Below are positions 32,259 through 42,860 of a stretch of DNA of 64,000 nucleotides, piece by piece; positions within the stretch are counted from its first letter, which is position 1; each line of letters opens with the position of its first letter. The notes beneath the pieces are model-generated. The model was not told the origin of the DNA, did no database searches, and saw only the letters and a list, made by a program, of their open reading frames with translations. Made by a program: the position numbers and the translations under genes. This stretch comes from Gautieria morchelliformis (Eukaryota > Basidiomycota > Agaricomycetes > Gomphales > Gomphaceae): positions 1-64,000 of the forward strand of contig WHVA01000321.1 of the NCBI GenBank assembly GCA_015179125.1, in the 5' to 3' direction.

Positions 32259-33480
32259 TCAGCAAAGGTAAGCCAGTCGCTCTGAATGGGAGGTTCTGGG
32301 ACCTGAATGAGAAAGGGTTGCCACCAGATCATGGAAATGTCGCTGAGGTATGATGCTGCATAGGAGACTCTCTGTCGCTCCTGCTGGAACATTTGGGGCT
32401 TGTTGTCGAAGACCATAACACAACTAGCGATGAATGTTTGGAGAAGGCAAGGTTTGTTTCCTGTGAACGTGTCAGGTTTCGCAGCATTGGAATCACTGTC
32501 AGTGGTGGCCTGAGGGTAGGTGAATGGAAAGGGACAATAAGGGTTCCAGGGGAATCGTGGTGGCAGCCAAGGCCCTCCACCAGGAGGTGGAGGTGGGCCA
32601 GGAGGTCCAGGAAGCCCAATCGGATGTACTCCAAAATGGGGTAAGGGTGGCCCGAAGGGTGGAGGAGGAGGATGCGCAGGCCCACCAGGTATGGCAGGAA
32701 TCTGTGCTAAAGGTTGTTGCGGGGGAGGTTGTCCCATGAATGGAAGGGGCACAGGCCTGCTAGGTGGGACAGGAATCTGTGCCAGAGGTTGTTGTGGAGG
32801 AGGTTGACCCATGAAGGGGTGATGTTGTCCCATGAATGGAAGTCGCACATGCCCACCAGGTGAGGCAGGAATCTGTGCTGGAGGTTGTTGTGGGGGAACT
32901 TGTCCCACGAAGGGGTGAGGTTGTCCTGCGAAGAGAGGTGGGCCACCCCCAAATGGTGCAGCATTCAGATCGTAATAGGGCATGCCACCGAAAGCATAGC
33001 CAAGGTGTCGTCCAAGTGCAGGGTCAGCGTGATGTCCCTGATCTGCTAAAGGTGCCTGGGGAGGAAGACCTTGTTGGGCATCAGCTAGAGTGTGGTCACT
33101 GTGTACCGAATGATGAGGACTGTGAAGAGCCTGCGAATAGTGCGAAGAGGCACGTGAGTGATGTGAATGAGATGAAGATTCGTGTGAAGCAGGAATGTGA
33201 GCCCGAAATCCCACTTGTACAGGGGTGGTGTGCCCAGTATTGAGAGGTGGTGTAGGATGCATATAAGGATGACGTTGGGCATAGTGTACATCGAGAAATG
33301 GATTTGGAGTGTGAGTAGGTGAAGCTGGTGGCAAGTGGGGTCGTGCGAAGGCTGATTGTAATCGGGACCCTGAGGTGCTGACAATCCGAGGAAGCCTAGA
33401 ATGGTAAGGTGCTTGAAAGCTGGTGGGGTTCTGTGGACGATTGCCAGGTGAATTAGGGGCCATTAGGTGGTGTAAAGGGT
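32045..33480 (-). mobile_element. Ty3/Gypsy fossil, minus-strand copy with Gag
   Basis: Read from 33463 downward it gives a proline/glutamine-rich Gag with tandem FMGQPPPQQP-type repeats (about 32960-32640), then a Gag core (KPDTFTGNKPCLLQTFIASC, VSYAASYLS...WWQPFL). It then goes straight into the mirrored RNase H end. It is incomplete. The LTR at 33613-34606 lies just upstream in its orientation, with TGGTCCCCAAACACG next to it as a possible primer-binding site. Confidence 0.8.
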
Positions 33481-33612
33481 CAGCACTGAGCCTGTGGCCG
33501 GATATGGGAGTACTCGCTGAAAGTGGGCGCTGAGGGGAGAAATGCTGTTCACCTGGAGTTAGTTGGTGTTGAACATCAAAATGAGGCGGTGACGCGTGTT
33601 TGGGGACCAGAT

Positions 33613-34606
33613 TGTCAAGATTGGTTTTCAGGCGTTAATATTGTGTATTAGTGAACACAGTTAATGCCCGAATAACTTGTGCGAATAAGTATGCCGTTCG
33701 GCGAATAGGTGAACCAATGGATGTTCACAAGGTAAGAAGGTTTGCCTAAACGGGGCTCACCCTATCTACAGTTGAAGCGAAATAGCCCGTGACTCTTGAC
33801 GATGTAACGTGCAAGGTCTCATGGAAGGGCTGTCTAAGTCTCGACAATCCCTTCGCTGGCGAAGGTGCTCCTTCGGAGCCCTTCGCCAACAGCACAGAAA
33901 ATGGTTCGAAGGCTAAGGTAACAAAGATGAAGTGAGAACTCACCAGTGATGCCTAAGTCCTTTGCTAGTCAAAGATGGGAATCTCCAAGAGAAGGCTTAA
34001 GATGATGACCACGGCGAGGTCAAAGCTGCACAAGATGAACGACGTATGATAATTGAACTGGGGAATATACATGTGAATGTAAACTACTTATATCGAATGC
34101 TCGTAAGGTATCAGCGAATAGGAAAGAGGCCGTCACAAGTCAGGGTTGGATAGGGGTGCGCAGCCATGATACAACATAGATGAAATAAACATACAATAGA
34201 ATGTGAGAAGAGGGAGAACATGAAACGATGGAGGGTAAAGGTGGCGAAGGCACTTATGGACAAAACCATGTCTTGGGACCCGCATACATGCTACCCTGCA
34301 CGGACTCTTGGTCTACTGGGTTGATTCCACATGATCTATGGAAAGGATGTCCTGCGAACATACTTTGACCATACGAACACCCAATGGGGTTGGATTTAAG
34401 AAGACGATGGGGTTAATGATGAACCATCATGCCGGGTTAATGGTATTGATCGTTTTTGATGGTGTGCCTGCTGGCGAATGATGCAAACAGAAGTGACATA
34501 GGGGAGGAGAGGTCGAGGTGGAGGGCGAAGCCAAGCGAACACTGAGGAGGAGTAGCGAAAGGGAAAATGGGGATACCAAGGTCCAGGAGATGCACAGGTC
34601 ATGACA
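33613..34606 (-). mobile_element. LTR of about 1 kb, copy 1
   Basis: It runs TGTCAAGATTGG...CATGACA as read on the plus strand and is closely related to 35086-36075 and, inverted, to 37834-38859. Shared blocks include the GGCGTTAATAT start, GGTGCTCCTTCGGAGCCCTTC, AATTGAACTGGGGAATATAC and GGGAAAATGGGGATA near the end. It lies directly upstream of the minus-strand Gag and is probably its 5' LTR. Confidence 0.85.
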
Positions 34607-35085
34607 ACCAAACTAATAGAACACCATCGGAAGACGGTCGAGCAGAGGAGGTGGTAGGCCCAGTGATGACTGCCGAGTCAGTCCCAAGACGTCGATCATG
34701 CGTTTGACGGCGCAGCTATGGTAGTTGGCGCGAACAGCGAGAGTTGGTTGCCGAACATGACAATGGTGATCGGAACAAACACGAAGGTGGGGTGAGAAAA
34801 TAGGAAAACTGAGCTTCTGAGTATGGGAAATAAACACGTCATGACACAGATGATGTGGTGTAGGCCGAGATGTGGACATAGCGACTAAGCGGGAGAAAGG
34901 GATGATGTCTCCAGTGGGGTTTTGCGAAGGGAATGAGGTGGAAGCTGTTTGCCTTGGAAGTGGTGCTGGAGTAGGGACTGGGCCTGTTGAGTGAGTTCTA
35001 TGAACAACAGGTTGGTCTTGTTGTGTAGACGACATGAGAAGTAGATATAAGGATGCTTTAACTGTAGCTGTTAGTTCAATTATAC
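34607..35085 (-). mobile_element. Short internal region between two like LTRs
   Basis: 479 bp between copies 1 and 2 of the 1-kb LTR, which have the same orientation. A minus-strand open stretch of 140 codons starts at 35035 (MSSTQQDQPVVHRTHSTGP), about 50 bp from the LTR edge, where Gag is expected. This may be the residue of a deleted element or a small non-autonomous one. Confidence 0.6.
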
Positions 35086-36075
35086 TGTCAAGATTGGGTT
35101 TTTAGGCGTTAATATCATGTATTACTGAACACAGCGAATGCCTGAATGGCTTGTGCAACGAAGTGTGTAGTTCAGTGAATAAGATGCCCAAATAAATGTT
35201 TAGAAGGTAAAGGGGCTGCCCAAATGGGGCTTGCCCTATCTACAGTTGTAGAAAAATAGCCCATGACACTGGATGATGTAATGTACAAGGTCCCACCGAA
35301 AGGCTGTCTAGTAGTAACAATCCGTTCATCGGCGTAGGTGCTCCTTCGGAGCCCTTCACCAACAGCACTGATAATAGTATGAAGGCTAAGGTAATGAAGG
35401 TGAAGTACAAAAACTCACCAGTGGTGCTTAAGTCCTCTTCGGGTCCAAGGTAGTAGTCTATAGAAGAGGGCTCAAGATGATAGTCACAGTGAGGTCAAGT
35501 TTTGCAGAAGATAGACATATGATAATTGAACTGGGGAATATACATGCGAATGTAAACTACTTATATCGAATGCTCATACGATATCAGCGAATAGGAAAGA
35601 GGCCGTCATGAGTCAGGGTTGGACAGGGGTGTGCAGTTAGGATACACAATAGGTGAAACAGGTATACAATAGAAAGAAGGAGGAGTGCGAATGTGAAATG
35701 ATGGGGAGGAAAGAGGATGAAGGTACCTATGTACGAAAATATCCCTTGAGACATGCATACACGTTACCCTGAACGGACTCTTCATCTGCTGGGTTGATCC
35801 CACTTGATCTATGGGTAGCATGTCCCGCAAATGCCTTCTGGCCATAGGAACACCTAAAGGGGGTTGAGTCGGGAAGATTGGGGGGCCAGTGATGAACCAT
35901 CAAGCCACGTAAAGGATGTGGATTGTTTTTGATGGCGTGCCTACTGGCAAATGATGCAAGTAGCGAATGGTCATTTGGTGAATTCAGCAAAGGGAGAAAT
36001 GGAATGAACATAGAGGAGGAGTGGTGAAAGGGAAAATGGGGATAGCTGGGTACAAGAAATAAATGAGTTATGACA
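35086..36075 (-). mobile_element. LTR of about 1 kb, copy 2
   Basis: It begins TGTCAAGATTGGG and ends TTATGACA; about 990 bp, same orientation as copy 1, and collinear with it throughout. No 5-bp target duplication is seen around it. Confidence 0.85.
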
Positions 36076-37060
36076 CCTTCGTCCCTTGCTCCCTCAACTC
36101 TGCCTCCTGAGTGTCCACCTCATTCCCTTCATACTCTAGGACAGGGACAAGAACTCCACATGAGTTCGGATGGTGCAGGGGAGATTCAAGTAAATAGCGA
36201 CTTACCCTCCAGTGAGGCACAGCCCTGGTGATCGCAGATGCACCTCCAACAAATCTCCCCGCCCTGGCCGCTACACATGTGACCATAGCAAAGTCATCCC
36301 CCGCACTTTGCAGGCTTCATCACTACCTCACGCTATGGAATAGAGCATAGTCAGCCTGTGAACAACTGCGAGAAAAGGAACAACTTACTCTGATGTAAAT
36401 CTTCCATCCAAGGAGAAATGCATGCTCAAGGTACCCTTCCTTCACCACTGACTGTGGTACCTTATCTGCTTCCACCAACTTTGCATTTGCACAGCCCTTC
36501 CGACATGGTGCAGAAGGTTTCTTGTCCGGAATGATTTCGATCAAAGGGCTGCAAGAAGCTTCGGGGATGTGCTGTGGGGGATCCCCAGTTTTTGCCTTCT
36601 TCAGTGTCGGCGCATTGTCACCCTCCTCATTGGAGGAAAGGAACATGGGCTGCCGCTTCATTCACACAGGTGGCTCGACAACCTGTGGCTTGGCTGATCA
36701 TCATGGGACCACCAGTAGCTGCGGCACAGGAGTAGGAGCTTCACTGAACCCCACAGTCCTGTTAGCATGTGTCTCTTGTGTGCAATACGAGGGACATACC
36801 TTCCAGGTCCTTTGCACTACCTTGCGTCGCTTCAGGCTCCTTCGACGGATGTCACGATGGAGCAGGACATGGAGCGGAGCTGGTTTCATCCTCCACAAAC
36901 ACTGGCTGCAGAGTTAATGATGAACCCTCCAACCACACCTTTGCTTCCCTAATCTCCTTCACCAGCTCATCCACCTCAGGTGGCTGTTTGAAGTCTGGGT
37001 CAATGACCACCTCGACTTGCAGTGCTTTCTGAAGCTCAGCCTAGACCTCACAAATGAGTG
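36076..37060 (-). pseudogene. Degraded charged hypothetical gene
   Basis: Minus-strand fragments in several frames read LQVEVVIDPDFKQPPEVDEL, VWLEGSSLTLQPVFVEDETS (about 37030-36880) and HPSKEPEATQGSAKDLEG, then MKRQPMFLSSNEEGDNAPTL and KPSAPCRKGCANAKLVEADK (36661-36420). This is an acidic, proline-rich protein with a possible cysteine cluster. It lies between two oppositely oriented 1-kb LTRs. Its layout is loosely like that of the antisense genes at 40661 and 54340, but the match is weak. Function unknown. Confidence 0.5.
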
Positions 37061-37139
37061 AACTACCTATGGAAAGAAAACAAGAGCCCTCCCCTGAACT
37101 TCCTCTGCATCACCGACCCACTGCTCCATCTCCTCAGGT

Positions 37140-37620
37140 GGGTGCTTGCAACTTTTTATTATATGTAGATTCACCCATTTTATTCTCATATTATAGAAAG
37201 GAAGAGGGTGAAAATACATGGCAATATAATTGTTGGGATATAAATAAATTTACGTTTGTCCCTCCCCGAGCGGTGGCTCTACCGACAAGAACACCTCTTC
37301 TTATTTTTTCTACCCACTTTTAATATACACTATATCATTATAACTCTTCATATTATTACTCCTTCTCATATATATTACCGATATCTAGACAAGTACTGTT
37401 ACTTCATATTGTACTCTAATACTCTCTCATTATAACTATTCATACTAATACTCCCACTCATATCTATTAGAAATATCTATCCAAGTATCTGTTATTCTAT
37501 ATATACAGAATATTCTAATAACATCTACTATCCTCCTTATAAATACTACTATATATTCCTATATGTTGTTATTAATATTCTTATAATATATATTATACAC
37601 TCATATATGCTGTATCACAT
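37140..37620. repeat. AT-rich, imperfect tandem repeats
   Basis: Words such as CATATTATTACTCC, TCATATMTATTA and ATATCTA recur with a loose period of about 110 bp across a very AT-rich stretch. No gene is supported. Confidence 0.6.
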
Positions 37621-37833
37621 GACCATTTTGATTATCCTCCTCACGCAACTCTGCCTGAAAATCAGGAGGAACCTTCAGAACCATCTGTGTTTGCTCAAGG
37701 ATCACGGAAAAAGAGGAAGTTGCCATAAGGGCTCCAATGCTTGTATGGACCCCATGCTGCAATGCCTTTTAAGCAGAGGGCGGAGCCGTGCATGGACCAC
37801 ACAGCGAGATAGGGTGCAGGCCTCAGAGATCTC

Positions 37834-38859
37834 TGTCATGACTTGTTTATTTCTTCTACCCAGCTATCCCTATTTTCCCTTTCACCAATCTTCCATGTTC
37901 ACTCGGCTTCACCCTCCACCTTGACCACTCCTTGCCTATGTTCACTCCATTCGCTCTTCACCCTATTTGCTGAACAACCATTCACTGCTTGCATAATTCA
38001 CCAGCAGGTATGCCATCAAACATGATCGACATCCTCTACCTGGCATGATGGTTGATCACTGGTCCCATCATCTTCCCGACCCAACCCCTTTAGGTGTTTG
38101 TATGGCCGGAATGCATTGCGTAACGTCCTACCTGTAGATCATGTGGGATCAACCCAGCAGACGAAGAGTCAGTGCAGGGTAACATGTATGCATGTCTCAA
38201 GGCGTGTTTTCGTACATATGTACCTTCATCCTCTTTCCTCCCCATCGTTTCACATTCGCACTCCTCCTTCTTTCTATTGTATACCTGTTTCACCTATTTT
38301 GTATCCTGACTGCACACCCCTGTCCAACCCTGACTTATGACGGCCTCTTTCCTATTCGCTGATATCGTATGAGCATTCAATATAAGTAGTTACGTTCGCA
38401 TGTATATTCCCCAGTTCAATTATCATACGTCTATCTTCTGCAAAACTTGACCTCACTGTGACTATCATCTTGAGCCCTCTTCTATAGACTACTACCTTGG
38501 ACCAGAAGAGGACTTAAGCACCACTGGTGAGTTTTCGTGCTTCCCTTTCACTACTCTAGTCTTCATACTATTGTCAGTGCTGTCAGCGAAGGGCTCCAAA
38601 GGAGCACCTTCACTGGCAAAAGGATGGTTACTACTAAAACAACCTTTCCGTAAGACCTTGTACATTACATTGTCACGTGTCATGGGCTATTTCACTATGA
38701 CTGTAGACAGGGCAAGCCCTGTTCAGGCAGCCCACTTACCTTCTAAACATTTATTGGCACATCTTATTCACTGAACTACCCACTTCATTGCACAAGCCAT
38801 TTGGGCATTCGCTGTGTTCACTAATACACGATATTAATCCCTAAAATCCAATCTTGACA
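37834..38859 (+). mobile_element. LTR of about 1 kb, copy 3 (inverted)
   Basis: It begins TGTCATGACTTG and ends CCAATCTTGACA. It is the reverse complement of copies 1 and 2, with the same internal blocks. No internal region of an element is recognised on either side, and flanking 5-mers do not match. Confidence 0.83.
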
Positions 38860-39901
38860 CTTGCCTCCCAAACCTCCTTCCAAACCCTCTTCCTCATTTT
38901 CCACTTCCATCTGTTTTTCCTTATTTTTCCCTTTCCCTTTCCCTATCTCCCTTCCCCTTCCTCCGTTTCCTCCTCCAAACCTGAGCCCGAAAATGAACAC
39001 TGAGACCCATACCAGTCTCCTTTCAATCCCAACCCCCATTTTCCTGCTTGTCTGACTGCCATTTTCCATTGTGACATATATCAGATAAACTTGGAATTCT
39101 GTTGGCGGTTTGCCTACACCATGTTTAGAATTCTCCTCCCGATGTCAGTGATAGTCCTGCACAATTCATTCTGCTCCCAAAGGAGCTGACCAAGTACCTC
39201 CAATGTTCCGACATAAAATAGGACAGTCAGACTCAGTGGCTTACCTTTTAGAATATATGTCAGATTAAAATGATTTGATAAATGATCTCTGTTGCTCAGC
39301 GGCTGGGACTGCTATGTTTGTCCCGTCGTTGTGTGCTGACTAAGCTCAGCGAGACGCATCCGTCACTGATGGATCCTGGTCACATGACCATGTTGATGGA
39401 AGAATGGGTTTGATCTAGAGAACAAGTATCTCAAAAGGCTTCGCTTTTGAGATAGTTTAGAGTAGGCAATGATAATAGACTCTCAACAAGGATTTAGAGA
39501 AAACTATCAACATTTAAGTTCTGTAGCTATCAAACAAGTCTACAGTTACTTCAGGGGGTGAAACAGTAATTTATGGATGATCGGTTCATACATCTTTGGT
39601 AGCTATTTATACTATAATAGTGATGACTACCGGTGTTCAGGATAATGTGTGGATGGGTCAAAAAACTGTGTGTAAATAAAGGGGTGACTATTTGTAGTCA
39701 TAAAGCCATGAAAAAAGATGTGGATAATAACAGGGGTGATACACTTTGGAATAGAGTCTTGTATCTACTATACAAAGCTCCTGTCTACATGATGTTAGGA
39801 TAATAGTCAGTTAGACATGTCATGGAGTACAATAGAAAATGGAAACTAAGTTTCTCTTGTGCAACATAAATGCTGCTCTTGGTGATGGGGTGGCCGGGCA
39901 G
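38860..39901. other. Pyrimidine tract, then no gene recognised
   Basis: 38862-38985 is almost pure C/T with CCCTTTCCC words. From 39060 on only short open stretches occur. A perfect 11-bp hairpin, TATCTCAAAAG/CTTTTGAGATA around GCTTCG, lies at 39427-39454; no CTRR follows, so it is not a Helitron end. Confidence 0.5.
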
Positions 39902-40574
39902 TGTTACGTATCGAGATTTCCGCTAAGTCGGAACTGGAAAGGACAGCGGCTTCAACTTAAAGGTTGCGCCCCCAATGAACTATCATCCTAAGTATTTCGG
40001 AACTGAGTCGGAAGTCGGAAAGTACTGAACCAAGGGTTGGTCGGAACTTGAGTTGGAACTGAGGCGGAAGGCGGAGAGAGACTGAGGTCTTGCTAGACTC
40101 ACTGTGCTAAGAACAGGAGATGGAGCGAAGGAAATCAAGTATCGAAGGTGATTATCTGATTGCAGAATAACAGACATACATGATAGGCTTTTATACAAAG
40201 AGCTGAGACAACAGGTAATGGGGTAGTACTAAGCAAATTCCGGGGGAAGCAGAAGTCGAGTAGACAATGCATGGGAACTAACTAATTGGGAACAATGGGA
40301 CTACAAGGGGGGTTCAGGGTAAGGTAGAACAATGGCAAAGAACAAGGGGTCGGGAAAACATATCTAACAATGAAACACAAGGAAGGCCGGACGTATGATC
40401 TTGATGAACGGTGGGTCCGGTGGGTCCGAGTAATAGAGTCAAAAGAACAAGGGAAATGTACAAGGGGCAGAATGTCGGAAATATCGGAGGGGCGGAAAGT
40501 GTTGCGGAAATATCGGAGGGGCGGAAGGTGTTGCGGAACTGAGGGTCAGAAGTCGGAAATGAACGGTCGTAACA
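39902..40574 (-). mobile_element. 3' LTR (TGTTACG family) of minus-strand Gypsy
   Basis: 673 bp from TGTTACG to CGTAACA, collinear with the solo LTR at 16132-16812. Directly inside it, GTATCTCCCTTCT (40575-40587) is the complement of a polypurine tract, so it is the 3' LTR of an element read leftward, in agreement with the integrase/chromodomain on the minus strand at 42034-42860. Confidence 0.88.
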
Positions 40575-40660
40575 GTATCTCCCTTCTAAGGTCGAGCCCC
40601 GCGAGACCACAAGTCGGATCACGTGACCTGTGAACAAACGCGTCTTCATCTTGGTCCATC

Positions 40661-41905
40661 ATGAGCACTCCAGTAGATTTCTCCAAAATGACCAGTGCCG
40701 AGATGAAGCAGCACTTTGCTGATATGCTTGCGCAGAAGGAACTGGCCGAAAAGCGTGAGGCCGAGGAAGCCGTGCGGAAAGAGAGGGAGCATCTGGAGGA
40801 GGAGCGCAAGGAGAAAGAGCACAAGGAACAGGAGCATTGGGAGCAGGAGCGGAAGGAGAGGGAAGAAAAGGACCATAAATGCCGCGAGGAGGAGTCGCGC
40901 CTCCACGAGGAGCAGCGGAAACGGGACGCGGCAAAAAAAGCTGCGGAAGACAAGGCCGCGGCGGAAAAGGCAGGGAAATCCCGGGTGAGTCGGCAATGTT
41001 GTGTGGGGTGTTCCGGAGCTCACGGAAAAACTGCCAGAGGGTCGTAGAATCCGAGGGGGAGTCGGAAGCCGAAAGCAGTGCGGAAAGCACACTGCCTCCA
41101 GAGAGCAAGGGGAAGCAGAAGGAAGGTGCTCCCATGCCGAACATCGTTGTGGAGCGGAAATGGAGGGCGGACGAGTTCCAGCAGCCTCGGAAGGAGTAAA
41201 TGGCCCGGATACTGGAGTTGCGAGAGCTGGGGCCGTAGAATCCCGTGACCCAGAAAAGGAAAACCAGGGATGGCGAGGAGGAGAAGGCTCCTTGCGACAC
41301 GTGCGAGGTCAAGGGCCTGGAGTGTGTGTGGTCGGAAAATCCTCGGGAGACGGCCTGCGAGCGGTGCCGGGACAAGAAGCGACGTTGCGTGGTGGATGGG
41401 TGTGCCGCGAGGGTGGAGCGGAAAAGGCGTAGGGTCGAGACCAAGGGGCCTGAAACCCCCAAGTTGACACCGGGACCGAGCAGAAAGAAGCCGGAGGGAT
41501 TTCCGGTGACCAGAACCTCGGAGACAGCAGTGCTCAACGCTTGTGTCGCCTTTGTTCGACATCGCCAGGTCATTGAGGGGTATCAGGAGATCCCAGCGTG
41601 GGATCCGGAACACTCTTGAGGAGATGGCGGAAGTTCAACAACAACAGTTGTTGTCCTTCCAAAATCAAATGACCGTCATGTTGGCGGTCTTAGAACAATT
41701 CAAACGGGAGTACCAGTGGCGCAATGACATGGTCCGGGAAAGAATGGACTTGCGGATGCAGGAGGAGAATGGGGCGGAAGCGGGTCCGAGTCAGGTGGCG
41801 GATACGAGGGTGGGGACCGAGTTTGTCAGTGTGGAGATAGGGAATGCGGAAGAGAGTGCGGAAGCGGAGAACGAGGATGAGGCGGAAACGATGAGGGAGG
41901 AGTAG
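40661..41905 (+). pseudogene. Antisense coiled-coil/cysteine-cluster gene in a Gypsy element
   Basis: It lies between the pol end and the 3' LTR, on the strand opposite to pol. Parts: start MSTPVDFSKMTSAEMKQHF at 40661, a long E/K/R-rich coiled coil (40720-40980), an acidic serine stretch (41040-41110), a cysteine cluster with CDTC, CVW and CERCRDKKRRCVV (about 41295-41405) resembling a zinc-binding module, a second coil with EMAEVQQQQLLSFQNQMTVM (about 41620-41750) and an acidic tail ending at 41905. Function unknown; DNA/RNA binding is plausible from the basic cysteine cluster. Treated as part of a fossil element. The gene at 54340-55650 has the same order of parts. Confidence 0.75.
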
Positions 41906-42860
41906 GGGTCTAAGAGACTTGTAACATAATTTCTTGAAGTGTCGGAAATATCATAACAGAATTAATTGGAATTGTGGTGTGACTTCAGAACTGTAAGAAT
42001 AAATGAGGGTATCGGAAGTGGAATCGGAAATGACTAGGGCGTGGAAATGGGGCCAGGCTTATCAGGATAAGACTTGTGGAAATCAGAGACGAGGTCAGAG
42101 GCGTGGTCTAGTTCCGTGGCGGAAATCCAGGAAGTCTCTTCGTCAGTGTTTTCATAGCCTGCCCACTTGACTAGGTACTGGAGTTGGCAGCGGTATCGTC
42201 TGTCAAGCTTGGAGTTGAGAATTTCGGAGATCTCATATTCCAGTTCTCCGTCGATGACGACTGGCGGAGGCGGAGGTTGTTCTCGATTCGGAATTGTATT
42301 CGGAACTGCGGGATCAAGCATGGAGACATGGAATACCGGGTGTACTGCACGCATATTGTCAGGAAGTCTGAGGGTGAAAGAACGACTGCCGGCCTTAGCG
42401 ATGATCTCGTAAGGTCCAAGGTATTTCTCAGAGAGCTTCTTCGAGGGGCGAGTGGTGCGGAAGTTTTCAGCTTTGACAAAGACTTTGTCGCCTATCTCGA
42501 ATGCCGGTTGCGGAAGTCGTTTCCGATCGGCGGAAGTTTGGTATCTCTTCTGGGCGGCGGAAATGTTCTCTCGGAGGTGTTGGTGAAGGTCGTCAAGTTC
42601 CACAACGAAATCTCGGGCTCTTGCAGAGGCGAGGTCGCGTTCAGGGTGGATGGCGAATTCGGGTGGTAGCCCTTGTTGGCGTAAAAGGGTGAAATTCCGG
42701 TGGTAGCGGAAGGCGCATTGTTATAGGCAAATTCCGCGAGCAGAAGGAGGTCGGACCAATTGCTGTGTTGGTAGTTGCAATAGACGCGGAGATACTGCTC
42801 AAGGGTCTGATTAGTATGTTCCGTCTGTCCGTCTCCTTCGGGGTGATAACCGGAAGTGAA
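41906..42860 (-). mobile_element. Gypsy chromovirus integrase C-terminus and chromodomain
   Basis: Read from 42860 to 42034: the end of the integrase core ([30 protein letters not shown]), the GPY/F module (KYLGPYEIIAKAGSRSFTLR) and a chromodomain (LEYEISEILN..., LQYLVKWAGYENTDEETSW). It belongs with the LTR at 39902-40574. At about 42860 it meets a Copia element on the same strand; the rest of the Gypsy is absent. Confidence 0.88.

Noticed and set aside
39427-39454. Perfect 11-bp hairpin as a third Helitron terminus
   Set aside because: No CTRR sequence follows within the usual distance and the stem is not GC-rich.
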